Below, in pieces: positions 8,249-17,827 of a stretch of DNA of 64,000 nucleotides (its first letter is position 1; the number at the start of each line of letters is the position of its first letter). A program made the position numbers and the translations under genes. The notes beneath the pieces were generated by a model. That model had not been told where the DNA came from, made no database searches, and saw only the letters and a list, made by a program, of their open reading frames with translations. Origin of the DNA: Candidatus Tectomicrobia bacterium (GTDB lineage: Bacteria > UBA8248); NCBI GenBank assembly GCA_016192135.1, contig JACPUR010000035.1:159056-223055 (forward strand). The letters run 5' to 3'.

Positions 8249-10318
8249 ATGACGCCACCCGTCAAGGCCGGCCCGGCGGTTTCCAGCGCCCCCGAGGAGG
8301 AGCGGCTCGCCGAACTGCCCCTGGATGCCCTCTGCGTCCACACCATCCGAACCCTTTCCATGGACGCCGTCCAGAAGGCCGTCTCCGGCCATCCGGGCGC
8401 GCCGATGTCCCTCGCCCCGCTGGCCTACGTGCTCTGGACGCGCTTCCTCCGGCACAACCCCCGCAACCCCGGGTGGTTCGACCGGGACCGCTTCGTGCTC
8501 TCGTGCGGCCACGCCTCGATGCTCCTGTACTCGGTGCTCCACCTGACGGGCTACGACCTCCCGCTCGAGGAGATCAGGCGCTTCCGCCAGTGGGGGAGCC
8601 TCACCCCCGGCCACCCCGAGTACGGCCACACCCCGGGCGTCGAGACCACCACCGGCCCCCTCGGCCAGGGCTTCATGAACGCGGTCGGCATGGCGATGGC
8701 CGAGGCGCACCTGGCGGCCCGCTACAACCGGCCCGGGCACGAGGTGGTGAACCACCGGACCTTCGTCCTCGTGAGCGACGGGGACCTGATGGAGGGCGCC
8801 TCGCACGAGGCCGCCTCCCTGGCCGGCCACCTGGGCCTGGGCAAGCTCGTCGCCGTCTACGACGACAACCAGATCACCATCGACGGGAGCACCGATCTCG
8901 CCTGCTCGGACGACGCCGCGGCCCGCTTCGCCGCCTACGGCTGGCACGTCCTCAACCTGGGCGAGAAGGCCGAGGACCTCGGCGCCCTCTCCCAGGCCCT
9001 GGACCGCGCCGCCGCCGAGACGGGCCGGCCCTCGCTCGTCATCGTCCGCTCCCGCATCGGCTACGGCTCCCCGAACGCGGAGGGCAAGTCCAAGGCGCAC
9101 GGGGAGGCGCTGGGCGAGGAAGAGGTCAAGCGAACGAAGGCCGCCTACGGCTGGCCCGAGGACGCCCAGTTCCTCGTCCCCGCCCGCGCCGCCGCCCACA
9201 TGGGCAAGGCCGTCGAGAGAGGCGAGGCGCTGGAGCGGGCCTGGAGGGAGAAGCTAGAGGCCTACCGGCGCGCCCACCCGCAGGAGGCCGCTGCGCTCGA
9301 GGAGGCCATCTCCGGAAAGCTCCCCGCCGGCTGGGATCGGGGCCTTCCCGCCTTCAAGCCCGAGGACGGCCCCCTGGCCACCCGCGCGGCCTCGGGCAAG
9401 GCGCTCAACGCGCTCGCCTCGAAAGTGGGGGCCCTCATCGGCGGGAGCGCCGACCTCGCCCCCTCGAACAATTCCATCATCCAGGGCTCGGGCAACTTCC
9501 TGCGGGGGCGCCACGGCGAGCGGAACATCCACTGGGGGGTCCGCGAGCACGCCATGTGCGGGGCCTGCAACGGGATGGCGCTGCACGGCGGGGTGCGGCC
9601 CTACGCGGCGACCTTCTTCGTCTTCACCGATTACGCGCGCCCCTCCATCCGCCTGGCGGCGCTGATGGGGCTTCCGGTCATCTACATCATGACCCACGAC
9701 TCCATCGGCCTGGGGGAGGACGGCCCCACCCACCAGCCCATCGAGCACCTGGCCTCGCTCAGGGCCATGCCGGGGCTCTGCGTCATCCGGCCCGCCGACG
9801 CGAACGAGGCCGTGGCCGCCTGGAAGGCCGCCCTCCAGCGGCTGGACGGGCCCACCATGCTCGTCCTGACGCGGCAGGCGCTCCCGGTGCTGGACCGCTC
9901 CCGGCTCGCGGCGGCGGAGGGCCTCCACCTCGGCGCCTACGTGCTCTCCCCGGAGAGGGGAGGCGCCCCCGGCCTCGTCCTCATCGGCACGGGCTCGGAG
10001 GTGGCGCTCACCCTCGAGGCGCAGGCCGCCCTGGCCCGGGAAGGGGTGGACGCGCGGGTGGTCAGCATGCCGAGCTGGGAGCTCTTCCGGCAGCAGCCGC
10101 AGTCCTACCGCGAGGAGGTGCTCCCGCCCGCGGTCAAGGCGCGGCTGGCGGTGGAGGCGGGCTCCACCTTCGGCTGGCGCGAATGGGTGGGTGAGGCGGG
10201 CGGCGTCCTGGGGATCGACCGCTTCGGCGCGAGCGCGCCGGCGAAGGAGAACTTCAAGCGCTTCGGTTTCACGGTGGAGAACGTGGTGGAGCGGGCTAAG
10301 CGGCTGCTGGGCCGCTGA
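8249..10318 (+). CDS. tkt: Transketolase
   Basis: Thiamine-diphosphate enzyme of the non-oxidative pentose phosphate pathway; moves two-carbon ketol units between sugar phosphates. At 689 residues it is a full-length single-chain enzyme. Visible landmarks are [15 protein letters not shown] near the N-terminus, [14 protein letters not shown], the thiamine-diphosphate segment [13 protein letters not shown] with a DDNQITIDG metal-binding part, then the pyrimidine domain with [19 protein letters not shown] and the C-terminal domain with [12 protein letters not shown]. The start is ATG 8249, ten bases after AAGGAG; a TTG at 8243 is possible but crowds the RBS. The gene lies 68 bases after the acidic TPR protein and may share its promoter. 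Confidence 0.97.
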   Translation: MTPPVKAGPAVSSAPEEERLAELPLDALCVHTIRTLSMDAVQKAVSGHPGAPMSLAPLAYVLWTRFLRHNPRNPGWFDRDRFVLSCGHASMLLYSVLHLTGYDLPLEEIRRFRQWGSLTPGHPEYGHTPGVETTTGPLGQGFMNAVGMAMAEAHLAARYNRPGHEVVNHRTFVLVSDGDLMEGASHEAASLAGHLGLGKLVAVYDDNQITIDGSTDLACSDDAAARFAAYGWHVLNLGEKAEDLGALSQALDRAAAETGRPSLVIVRSRIGYGSPNAEGKSKAHGEALGEEEVKRTKAAYGWPEDAQFLVPARAAAHMGKAVERGEALERAWREKLEAYRRAHPQEAAALEEAISGKLPAGWDRGLPAFKPEDGPLATRAASGKALNALASKVGALIGGSADLAPSNNSIIQGSGNFLRGRHGERNIHWGVREHAMCGACNGMALHGGVRPYAATFFVFTDYARPSIRLAALMGLPVIYIMTHDSIGLGEDGPTHQPIEHLASLRAMPGLCVIRPADANEAVAAWKAALQRLDGPTMLVLTRQALPVLDRSRLAAAEGLHLGAYVLSPERGGAPGLVLIGTGSEVALTLEAQAALAREGVDARVVSMPSWELFRQQPQSYREEVLPPAVKARLAVEAGSTFGWREWVGEAGGVLGIDRFGASAPAKENFKRFGFTVENVVERAKRLLGR

Positions 10319-10437
10319 TCCCGGTCTCCGCCCGCGAATGGGCCGCTCCGCCGAATTGCGGGAGACGCGCCTCCCATGATTTCAAGCCGCCCCGGGGGCG
10401 GCGCGCGCCCGCGAACCGCCGCCTGGCAGCCGGACGT

Positions 10438-11100
10438 ATGATTCGCTTGACGGGAGTCTGGAAGCGCTACGAGGAGGGCGGCTTCGCCCTCCAGGAGATG
10501 AGCCTTCACGTCCCCCGCGGGGAATTCGTCTTCATCACCGGGCCGAGCGGCGCCGGCAAGACCACCCTCCTCTCCCTCATCTACGGGGCGGAGTCCGTCG
10601 ACCGGGGCCAGATCTTCATCGCGGGCCGCAACATCACCCGGCTGCGGCGGAAGGATCTCCCCCACCTCAGGCGGGGCATCGGGGTGGTGTTCCAGGACTT
10701 CAAGCTGCTCCCCCGGCGGACCGTGTTCGACAACATCGCCTTCTGCCAGCGGGTCATCGGCGTCTCGGCCTCCGAGGCCCGGCGGCGGGTGTACGCGGTG
10801 CTCAAGCTGGTGGGGCTCGCGTCGAAGCGCAACGCCTTCCCGCGCTTCCTCTCGGGCGGGGAGCAGCAGCGGGTGGCCATCGCCCGGGCGCTGGTCAACC
10901 GCCCGCCGCTCCTCATCGCGGACGAGCCCACGGGCAACCTCGACCAGGCAATGGCCCGCGAGGTGATGGATCTATTCCGGGCGATCAACCGGATGGCGAC
11001 GACCGTGGTGGTCGCCACGCACGACAGCGCCCTCGTCGAGTACATGGGGAAGCGGGCCATGCGGCTGGACAACGGCCGGATCGGGGACGGCGCCAGGTGA
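10438..11100 (+). CDS. ftsE: Cell division ATP-binding protein FtsE
   Basis: ATPase of the FtsEX divisome complex, bound to the inner membrane through FtsX. At 220 residues it has the usual length. Walker A is GPSGAGKTT (residues about 35-43), the Q-loop is VVFQDFKLL, the ABC signature LSGGEQQR, and Walker B LLIADEPTGNLD with the H-loop ATHDSAL. The family-typical gene order FtsE-FtsX-EnvC-CtpA is kept, and the stop overlaps the ftsX GTG by four bases. ATP hydrolysis is expected to drive a periplasmic change in EnvC. No promoter with good spacing was found in 10319-10437, which holds only a short GC palindrome. Confidence 0.95.
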   Translation: MIRLTGVWKRYEEGGFALQEMSLHVPRGEFVFITGPSGAGKTTLLSLIYGAESVDRGQIFIAGRNITRLRRKDLPHLRRGIGVVFQDFKLLPRRTVFDNIAFCQRVIGVSASEARRRVYAVLKLVGLASKRNAFPRFLSGGEQQRVAIARALVNRPPLLIADEPTGNLDQAMAREVMDLFRAINRMATTVVVATHDSALVEYMGKRAMRLDNGRIGDGAR

Positions 11101-12002
11101 TCCGCTGGCTGCAGAGCTTCCCCTATTTCCTGCGCGAGGCGTTCAAGGACCTGCGGGAGAACGCGGGCGGCGCCGCCATCGCCCTCGGGACGACGACGAT
11201 CAGCCTCATCCTGCTCGGGGCGCTCTGGATCGTGCAGCTGAACGTCGCGGGGCTGGTGGACGCCTGGCGGGAGCGCTTCCAGCTCACCATCTTCCTCGGC
11301 GGCCAGTCCACCCCCGAGCAGCGGGGGGCGCTCCGCAAGACGGTGCTGGCCGCCCCGGGGGTGGAGCGGATCGAGGAGGTGAACCCGGAGGAGGCCTTCC
11401 GCGAGATGCAGGGCTGGCTCGGCCAGGACGCGGACCTGCTCCGGGGGCTGGACCGCTCGTTCCTCCCGCCGTCCTACCGGGTGATCTTCCGGCCGGGCCG
11501 GCGCGATCTCGCCCACGTCGAGCGCCTGATGGCCCAGGTGCGGACGATGCCCGGGGTGGAGCGGACGCGCAACGACATCCTGTGGCTCCGCCGCCTGGAG
11601 GGCCTCATCCGCATCGTCACGGTGGCCGTGTGGACGCTCACCTTCCTGCTGGGCCTGGGCGTCGTGTTCATCATCGGGAACACCATCCGCCTCACGCTGT
11701 TCGCCCGGCGGGAGGACATCGCCATCATGCATCTCGTCGGGGCGACCGACCTGTTCATCAAGACGCCCTACGTGACCGAGGGGGCGCTGTGCGGGGCGGC
11801 GGGGGGGCTCCTGGCCTTCGGGGTGCTGTGGGGGGTGTTCCACGGGCTGTTCCAGCCCATCGCGGGGGGGGCGACAGGAGCGGATTTCGCCGTCCACGCG
11901 GGCGGCTGGAGGCTGGCCCTGGGGCTGGTGGGCTCGGGCATGGCCCTGGGCCTCATCGGGAGCTTCGTCTCGGTGCGCCACTTCCTGCGGGGGAGCCGGT
12001 GA
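11097..12002 (+). CDS. ftsX: Cell division protein FtsX
   Basis: Permease-like partner of FtsE that relays ATP-driven movement to the periplasmic amidase activator. It has 301 residues with the FtsX topology: short cytoplasmic start, TM1 around 25-48, a periplasmic domain of about 120 residues, then three TM segments near 175-200, 222-245 and 270-292. The family segment NTIRLTLFARREDIAIMHLVGATD precedes TM3. Start GTG 11097 overlaps the ftsE stop (GTGA) and its own stop overlaps the envC ATG by one base (TGATG), so the three genes are translationally coupled. Confidence 0.94.
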   Translation: MIRWLQSFPYFLREAFKDLRENAGGAAIALGTTTISLILLGALWIVQLNVAGLVDAWRERFQLTIFLGGQSTPEQRGALRKTVLAAPGVERIEEVNPEEAFREMQGWLGQDADLLRGLDRSFLPPSYRVIFRPGRRDLAHVERLMAQVRTMPGVERTRNDILWLRRLEGLIRIVTVAVWTLTFLLGLGVVFIIGNTIRLTLFARREDIAIMHLVGATDLFIKTPYVTEGALCGAAGGLLAFGVLWGVFHGLFQPIAGGATGADFAVHAGGWRLALGLVGSGMALGLIGSFVSVRHFLRGSR

Positions 12003-13231
12003 TGGGCCTCCGGCACGGGAAAACGAGGGTTTTCTCCGAATTCCGCGCGCGCCGAATTGCTGGCCGGGCTCCCTTCGCGGTAGGATGGATTTTGGCCGTT
12101 CTTACGTCCCTGGGCTTGGCCCCGCCGGAAGGTTCGGCGGCCGCCCCGGACGGGGGGGCCGAGGCGCGGGCGGAGCAGGAAATCCGCCGTCGGGAAGAGC
12201 GCCTGCGCGCCATGGAGCAGCTTTTGGCGCAGGAGCAGGCCCGCGAGGCCCGGCGGCGGCGTCAGACGGAATCCGTCCTGGAGACGCTGGACGCCGCGGC
12301 GGCGCGGCTGGCCGCCGAGGACGAGCGGCTCCGGATCCTCGCGGAGCGGCTCCAGCTCTCGGAACTCCGGCTGGAGGAGGTGCAGGGCCGGGCCCGGGCC
12401 ATGCGGGAGGAGCGGGAATCCCTCCGGGCGCGGCTCAAGGAGCGCCTCCGGGAGTTGTACATGGGGGGGCCGGCGGGGACTCTGCGGCTTCTCGTCATGT
12501 CGCGCTCGGTGGAGGACATGCTGGACCGCTGGTCGCTGGCGGGGGTCCTCTCGCGCCACGACGCGCGGCTGATCGAGAGCTTCCGCAGGAGTGAGGAGAC
12601 GCTGGCGGCGCTCGAGGAGGAGGTCCGGAAGGAGGTCCGGGAGCGGGCGGCCCTTCTCGCGCGCCAGGCCGAGGCCAAGAAGCGCGCGGCCGGGCTCTAT
12701 ACCAGCCGCTCCGCTCAGCTCGACGAGCTGGAGAAGGACAGGGAGAAGCGCCGGCGGCTCATGGAGGAGCTGGAGGCCTCGCGGAACAGCCTGCGCGACT
12801 CCATCTCGCGGCTCCTCGCGCCGGAGGGCGCCGGAGAGGCCGAGGGCGGGCCGTTGCGGGAAGGCGCGTTGCCCTGGCCGGTCGCGGGCGTGCCGCTCCC
12901 GCCCGGCGGCGCGAAGAAGGAGGGGCGCAGCCTCCGGATCCAGGCCCCGCAGGGGGCTCCGATCCGGCCCGTGGCCCCGGGCGAGATCGTGTACGCGGAT
13001 TGGGTGCGGGGCTACGGCCATCTCCTCGTGCTCCGGCATGCGGGGGGGATGTACAGCGTATACGGGGGGGCGGGAGACGTGTTCGTCGGCCGGGGCGATA
13101 AGGTGGCCGCCGGCAGGATCATCGCCCGCGTCGGCACGACGGAGGCGCTGGGAGGCGCAGCGCTCTATTTCGAGATTCGGAAAGGCGCCGTTCCGCTGGA
13201 TCCGCTGCGGTGGCTCTCACCGCGGCGTTAG
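12002..13231 (+). CDS. envC: EnvC-like amidase activator with degenerate LytM domain
   Basis: A 409-residue periplasmic protein. An uncleaved-anchor or signal segment (about 24-45) is followed by a long charged coiled coil (about 50-275) and a C-terminal LytM/M23 fold (about 295-405). All four zinc-ligand positions are lost: the HxGxD region reads RSLRIQ, the YAHL region SVYGGAG, and the HLHFE region ALYFE. It therefore should not cut peptidoglycan itself but activate N-acetylmuramoyl-L-alanine amidases, as EnvC does under FtsEX control. The coiled coil and gene order support this. A longer open frame upstream belongs to the ftsX region; ATG 12002 in the TGATG overlap is the natural start. 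Confidence 0.88.
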   Translation: MGLRHGKTRVFSEFRARRIAGRAPFAVGWILAVLTSLGLAPPEGSAAAPDGGAEARAEQEIRRREERLRAMEQLLAQEQAREARRRRQTESVLETLDAAAARLAAEDERLRILAERLQLSELRLEEVQGRARAMREERESLRARLKERLRELYMGGPAGTLRLLVMSRSVEDMLDRWSLAGVLSRHDARLIESFRRSEETLAALEEEVRKEVRERAALLARQAEAKKRAAGLYTSRSAQLDELEKDREKRRRLMEELEASRNSLRDSISRLLAPEGAGEAEGGPLREGALPWPVAGVPLPPGGAKKEGRSLRIQAPQGAPIRPVAPGEIVYADWVRGYGHLLVLRHAGGMYSVYGGAGDVFVGRGDKVAAGRIIARVGTTEALGGAALYFEIRKGAVPLDPLRWLSPRR

Positions 13232-13277
13232 TGAAGGGAGGAGGCCCGGCCTGGGCTTCCCCCAAGGAGAAGCAAGC

Positions 13278-14588
13278 ATGATGAAGAAAGGCGTTGTGGG
13301 CGGTTGGGCAACGTGGGTGCTCGCGGTGACGGTGCTCGCCGCGGGCCTGGCGATGAGCCCCATGGGCAGCACCGCCGCCCGGGAGGAGTCCGCGTACTCG
13401 GAGCTGCGGACCTTCACCGAAGTGCTGAGCCTGGTCGAGGAGAACTACGTCAACCCGATTGAGCAGCAGAAGCTCGTCCGTGGCGCCATCCACGGCATGC
13501 TCCGGACCCTGGACCCCCACACGAGCTACCTGACTCCCGAGTTCTACAAGGAGATGCAGGTCGAGACCACGGGGCGGTTCGGCGGGCTGGGCATCGAGAT
13601 CAGCATCCGCGACGACATCCTGACGGTGGTGACCCCCATCGAGGACACGCCCGCCTTCCGCGTGGGAGTCAAGGCCGGGGACCAGATCATGGCCGTCGAG
13701 GGCGAGAGCACCAAGGACATGAACCTCCAGGACGCCGTGAGGCGCCTGCGCGGCGAGCCGGGCAGCAAGGTGAAAATCACCGTGCGCCGGAAGGGCATCG
13801 ATAAGCTCCTCGACTTCACCATCGAGCGCGAGATCATCCGCATCAAGAGCGTGCGGAGCCAACTGCTGCCCGAGGGCATCGGCTACATCCGCCTCCGGAG
13901 CTTCCAGGGCAACACGGGCGCCGAGGTGCGCGACGCCCTCTCCAAGCTCATGGCTCAGAAGGCCCGCGGGCTGGTGTTCGATCTCCGCAATAACCCGGGC
14001 GGGCTGCTCTCCCAGGCCGTGGAGGTGTCGGACATCTTCCTGGAGCCGGGCAAGCTGGTCGTCTACACGAAGGGGAGGCTCGAGAGCCAGCAGCAGCGCT
14101 TCTCCTCCTCCCAGCGCGGCATCGGGGCCGAAATCCCGATGGTGGTGCTCGTGAACGCGGGCAGCGCCAGCGCCTCGGAGATCGTGGCCGGGGCCCTCCA
14201 GGACCTGAAGCGGGCGCCGGTGCTGGGCGAGAAGACTTTCGGGAAGGGCTCGGTCCAGACCATCGTGCCGCTTTCGGACGGCTCGGGCCTGCGGCTGACG
14301 ACGGCGCTCTACTACACGCCGAAGGGCCGGCTCATCCAGGGCGAGGGCATCGAGCCCGACGTCAAGCTCTCGGCGGAAGGCCAGGTCGCGAATCACCTGC
14401 GGGAAAAGGACCTGCCGGGCCATCTGCCCAGCCTGTCCGAGCGGAGCGGGGGCAAGTCCCAGTCCGCGCCCCCGGTCCCCCAGGTTCGCCCTCCGCAGAT
14501 GCCAGCCGGGGACGAGAAGGACGGCCAGCTGGATGCGGCCGTGGAGTACCTGAAGAGGGAAGTGCTGGACAAGGCCAAGAAGGGATAG
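13278..14588 (+). CDS. ctpA: Carboxyl-terminal processing protease, S41 family
   Basis: Periplasmic serine protease that trims or degrades envelope proteins, including in other bacteria peptidoglycan hydrolases. It has 436 residues: signal peptide 1-35, N-terminal helical part, PDZ domain about 95-185 (GGLGIEI, VKAGDQIMAVEG), S41 catalytic domain about 195-365. The catalytic dyad is S298 (GSASASE) and K323 (KTFGKGS), with the NNPGG substrate-channel motif at 238-242. Start ATG 13278 has AAGGAG eight bases upstream. It follows envC by 46 bases, as in deltaproteobacteria, which links it to cell-separation control. A hairpin with a T-run follows. Confidence 0.95.
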   Translation: MMKKGVVGGWATWVLAVTVLAAGLAMSPMGSTAAREESAYSELRTFTEVLSLVEENYVNPIEQQKLVRGAIHGMLRTLDPHTSYLTPEFYKEMQVETTGRFGGLGIEISIRDDILTVVTPIEDTPAFRVGVKAGDQIMAVEGESTKDMNLQDAVRRLRGEPGSKVKITVRRKGIDKLLDFTIEREIIRIKSVRSQLLPEGIGYIRLRSFQGNTGAEVRDALSKLMAQKARGLVFDLRNNPGGLLSQAVEVSDIFLEPGKLVVYTKGRLESQQQRFSSSQRGIGAEIPMVVLVNAGSASASEIVAGALQDLKRAPVLGEKTFGKGSVQTIVPLSDGSGLRLTTALYYTPKGRLIQGEGIEPDVKLSAEGQVANHLREKDLPGHLPSLSERSGGKSQSAPPVPQVRPPQMPAGDEKDGQLDAAVEYLKREVLDKAKKG

Positions 14589-14658
14589 GGGACTCTTGCA
14601 ACAGGGGCGGCCGGTCCGGATGCCTCCGGCCGCTCTCCCGATGGGTGCGAGGTTGTCG

Positions 14659-14698
14659 GTTCGGCCCCGCCGGATGGTCCCGGGGGGGCCGAACTTTT
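14659..14698 (+). terminator. Intrinsic terminator after ctpA
   Basis: A 10-base stem, GTTCGGCCCC (14659-14668) with GGGGCCGAAC (14685-14694), is followed at once by TTTT. The loop is 16 bases and the T-run is short, so termination may be partial. A second GC hairpin (about 14606-14633) lies between it and the ctpA stop. Confidence 0.5.
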
Positions 14699-14743
14699 GA
14701 TCCCCGGGGGGGCCGGCGGCGTTCCAAGGGGCGAGGCGGACTC

Positions 14744-15919
14744 ATGAGCGGAGGGCACAGGCTCATCCTGGGGATCGAGACAAGCTGCGATGAAACAGCG
14801 GCTTCGGTGCTTCAGGTTGAGGATTGGGATGAAGGCCTTGCCCCCCCTCGCGTGCTCTCCAACGTGGTGGCCAGCCAGCATGATCTTCACGGCCGCTTCG
14901 GCGGTGTGGTGCCGGAGCTGGCCTCGCGCCGCCACGTCGAGATGGCCGATCCGGTCCTCCGGGCGGCCCTGGAGGACGCGGGCGTCTCCCTGGACGAGGT
15001 GGGGGCGGTGGCGGTGACCCGCGGGCCGGGCCTGGTCATCGCCCTCCTGGTCGGGCTTTCGGCCGCGAAGGCCATCGCCTGGAGCCGTGGAATCCCGCTG
15101 GTGGGGGTCCACCACCTGGCGGGGCACATCTACTCCCTCTTCCTCGATAATCCCGCCCCGGGGGAGGAGCAGGCCTCCGGCGCGGCGGGAGGGCCGCCCC
15201 CCTTCCCGCACCTGGCGCTCGTTGTCTCGGGGGGCCACACCGACTTTTACCGGGTCGATGCCCCGGGCCGGGAGGCGCACCTGGGGGGTACGCTGGACGA
15301 CGCGGTGGGGGAGGCCTACGACAAGGTGGCCGCCTCCATGGGGCTGGGCTATCCCGGCGGGCCGATGGTGGATCGGCTGCATGCCGCCTTCCGGGCGGAA
15401 AATCCATCCCGGGAGGCTGTCCCCCTGCCGCGCCCTTATCTTGAGGACAAGCTTTACAGCTTCAGCTTTAGTGGATTGAAAACCGCGGCCTTGACATTCT
15501 TGCGGGAGAGAGGTTTCTACCATGACGATCCCACCCTCGCCCCCTGGGCCCGCCCGAGCGGGATGCCCGAGGCGGACGCCCGTGCGCTGGCGGCCGGATT
15601 CCAGGAGGCGGCGGTGGACGTGCTCGTCGAGAAGGCGGCCCGGGCGGCCCGAGCGCAGGGGCTGAGGGCCGTCTCGGTGAGCGGGGGGGTGGCGGCCAAC
15701 CGCCACCTGCGGGGCCGGCTGGCCGAGCGGGCCAAAGCCTCCGGCTGGTCGCTCCATCTTCCCGCCCGGCGCTATTGCACCGATAATGCAGCCATGATCG
15801 CCTGCGCGGGGGCCTTCGCCCTGAGGGGCCGGGAGGAGGCCGGGATGGACTATCTGGCCCTCGACGCGGACCCGGCCTGGGAGCTGGACCCCTCCGGCGC
15901 GGCCGATTCGCGGAGATAG
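14744..15919 (+). CDS. tsaD: tRNA threonylcarbamoyladenosine transferase TsaD
   Basis: Makes the t6A modification at position 37 of ANN-decoding tRNAs, with TsaB, TsaC and TsaE (not in this window). ASKHA fold: the N-terminal LGIETSCDETA (9-19) and the metal-binding H124-x-x-x-H128 in GVHHLAGHIY are present, as are VVSGGHT, the DAVGEAYDK signature, the FSFSGLKT segment, and the C-terminal SGGVAANRHLR and YCTDNAAMIA. At 391 residues it is longer than E. coli TsaD through small loop insertions (for example the Gly/Ala/Pro loop near 140-153). ATG 14744 is the family-like start; longer upstream frame runs through the ctpA terminator. dus follows after eight bases. Confidence 0.97.
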   Translation: MSGGHRLILGIETSCDETAASVLQVEDWDEGLAPPRVLSNVVASQHDLHGRFGGVVPELASRRHVEMADPVLRAALEDAGVSLDEVGAVAVTRGPGLVIALLVGLSAAKAIAWSRGIPLVGVHHLAGHIYSLFLDNPAPGEEQASGAAGGPPPFPHLALVVSGGHTDFYRVDAPGREAHLGGTLDDAVGEAYDKVAASMGLGYPGGPMVDRLHAAFRAENPSREAVPLPRPYLEDKLYSFSFSGLKTAALTFLRERGFYHDDPTLAPWARPSGMPEADARALAAGFQEAAVDVLVEKAARAARAQGLRAVSVSGGVAANRHLRGRLAERAKASGWSLHLPARRYCTDNAAMIACAGAFALRGREEAGMDYLALDADPAWELDPSGAADSRR

Positions 15920-15927
15920 GGGAACGG

Positions 15928-17019
15928 ATGCGTGCCGAGGAAGCGGGCCCTCCCGAGCTCGAAGAAGCGCTGGCGGACGTGCCGCCGCCTCCCCCGGGGT
16001 TCCTGGAGCCCCTGGAGATCGGGGATATCCGCCTGAAAAGCCGGCTCGTGATGGCGCCCATGGCCGGCTACACGAACCTTCCCTTCCGCCGGCTGGTGGC
16101 CTCGCGGGGGGCGGGGATGGTGGCGGCCGAGATGGTGAGCTGCCAGGCGCTCGTCCGCCGGCACGCCAAGACCTTCGCCCTCATGCGGATGGAGGCCGGG
16201 GAGCGGCCGGTTTCCATCCAGCTCTTCGGCGCCGACCCCGCGATGATGGGGGAGGCCGCCTCCATCGCCGAGGAGGCGGGGGCCGACGTCATCGACCTCA
16301 ACTGCGGCTGCCCGGTCAAGAAGATCACCAAGACCGAGGCCGGCTCCGCCCTTCTCTGCGATCCGGACCGCGCGGGGGAGATCGTCTCGGCCATGGTCCG
16401 GTCGGCCCGCAAGCCCGTCACCGTCAAGATGCGCACCGGCTGGGACACCATCGGCGCCCGGCAGGCGGAGCGGTTCGCCCGGGCGGTGGAGGAGGCGGGG
16501 GCCGCGGCCATCACCGTCCACGGCCGGACGCGCCAGGCCATGTTCGGGGGGACGGTCGATCTCGAGGCCATCGCCCAGGTCAAGCGGGCCGTCTCCATCC
16601 CCGTCCTCGGCAACGGGAGCATCCTCACCCCCGCCGACGCGATGCGCATGATCGAGCGCACCGGGGTGGACGGCCTGATGATCGGCCGGGGGGCCATCGG
16701 CAATCCGTGGATCTTCTCCCGGCTCACCCACTGGCTCCGGACGGGGGAGCTTCCGCCCCCGCCCTCCCTGGAAGAGCGCCGCGCCGTGGCGCTCGCGCAC
16801 CTGCGCGGCCTGGGCGAGGAGCTGGGGGAGAGGATGGGCGTCCTCCACGCCCGCAAGCACCTGGCGGCCTACACCAAGGGGATGCGGGGCGGCGCGGCCT
16901 TCCGGGAGCGGGTGAACCAGCTCGAATCCCTGGAGGAGGCCGCCGGGGCGGTCGAGGCGTTCTTCGACGAGGCGGGGCGCGAGGCCCCCTCGTGTGCGAG
17001 GCGGCCGGATGCGGCTTGA
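15928..17019 (+). CDS. dus: tRNA-dihydrouridine synthase (DusB-like)
   Basis: FMN enzyme that reduces uridines in the tRNA D-loop. It has 363 residues, with an N-terminal tail of about 30 residues rich in Pro and Glu before the barrel. Landmarks are the FMN-binding LVMAPMAGYTNLPFR, the active-site cysteine in DLNCGCPVKK (proton donor), VKMRTGW, TVHGRTR and GNGSI, followed by GLMIGRGAIGNPW. The order fits the DusB/Dus subfamily. The stop overlaps the next gene by 11 bases. Confidence 0.95.
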   Translation: MRAEEAGPPELEEALADVPPPPPGFLEPLEIGDIRLKSRLVMAPMAGYTNLPFRRLVASRGAGMVAAEMVSCQALVRRHAKTFALMRMEAGERPVSIQLFGADPAMMGEAASIAEEAGADVIDLNCGCPVKKITKTEAGSALLCDPDRAGEIVSAMVRSARKPVTVKMRTGWDTIGARQAERFARAVEEAGAAAITVHGRTRQAMFGGTVDLEAIAQVKRAVSIPVLGNGSILTPADAMRMIERTGVDGLMIGRGAIGNPWIFSRLTHWLRTGELPPPPSLEERRAVALAHLRGLGEELGERMGVLHARKHLAAYTKGMRGGAAFRERVNQLESLEEAAGAVEAFFDEAGREAPSCARRPDAA

Positions 17020-17788
17020 GCGGAAGCGGGCCCTGGTGACGGGCGGGGGACGGGGCATCGGCCGCGCCATCGCGCTCGCCTTCGCCGGCGAGGGGGCGGA
17101 CGTGGCGGTCGCCGCCCGCACCCGCGCCGAGATCGAGGGCGTCAAGGCCGAGATCGAGGCCCGGGGCCGAAGGGGGCTGGCGCTGCCCTGCGACGTGGGT
17201 GCGCCGGGCGAGGTCGAGAGGGCGGTGGCGGCGGTGGAGGAGGCCTGGGGAGGCGTGGACATCCTCGTGGCGAACGCCGGGCTGCTCCGCCACGCCCCGC
17301 TGGAAGGCACGTCCGACGCCCTCTGGGACGAGGTGCTCCGGGTGAATCTCACCAGCGTGTTCCGGGCGGTTCGGGCCGTGCTCCCGGGCATGGTGGAGCG
17401 CGGCTGGGGGAGGGTGATCGCCATGAGCTCGGTTTCGGGGAAGGTGGGCGGCGCCAACCGCAGCGCCTACCACGCCGCCAAGCACGGGGTGATCGGCCTG
17501 GTGCGCTCGGCCGCGCTCGAAGTGGCCCAGCGGGGGGTGACGGTCAACGCCATCTGCCCGGGCTTTGTGGAAACCCGCATGATCTCCGACAATAGGGACG
17601 ACTTCATCCGCTTCGGCGGGAACGACGGCGGAGAGGACGTCCTCCGGAAATTCCGGGAGGAGATCCCCATGAAGCGCTTCCTCGATCCGTCCGAGGTGGC
17701 CGCGATGGCGGCCTTTCTCGCCAGCGAGGACGCGCGCGGCGTCACCGGCGAGGCGTACACGATCTCCTGCGGAGCCGTGCAGGCCTAG
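17009..17788 (+). CDS. SDR-family oxidoreductase, FabG-like
   Basis: Short-chain dehydrogenase of 259 residues. TGGGRGIG is at 11-18, NAG at 89-91, and the catalytic set N113, S141, Y154 and K158 (YHAAK) is complete. R37 after strand 2 (AARTR) suggests NADPH. FabG or 3-hydroxyacyl dehydrogenases are the nearest familiar type, but the insert NRDDFIRFGGNDGGEDVL (196-212) after the ETRM segment differs from FabG and the substrate is unknown. ATG 17009 with GAGG seven bases upstream is chosen over GTG 16994, which would begin inside that RBS region. It overlaps dus by 11 bases, so it is in the same operon. Confidence 0.9.
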   Translation: MRLERKRALVTGGGRGIGRAIALAFAGEGADVAVAARTRAEIEGVKAEIEARGRRGLALPCDVGAPGEVERAVAAVEEAWGGVDILVANAGLLRHAPLEGTSDALWDEVLRVNLTSVFRAVRAVLPGMVERGWGRVIAMSSVSGKVGGANRSAYHAAKHGVIGLVRSAALEVAQRGVTVNAICPGFVETRMISDNRDDFIRFGGNDGGEDVLRKFREEIPMKRFLDPSEVAAMAAFLASEDARGVTGEAYTISCGAVQA

Positions 17789-17827
17789 CCTCCACTCCGC
17801 CGCTGTACCGCCCTGGAGTTGTCCCCG

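Noticed and set aside
12057-12086. TTGCTG, 18 bases, TAGGAT inside the start of envC
   Set aside because: It lies within coding sequence of a tightly overlapping operon, and the spacer is off by one from the pattern seen elsewhere. It may be chance.
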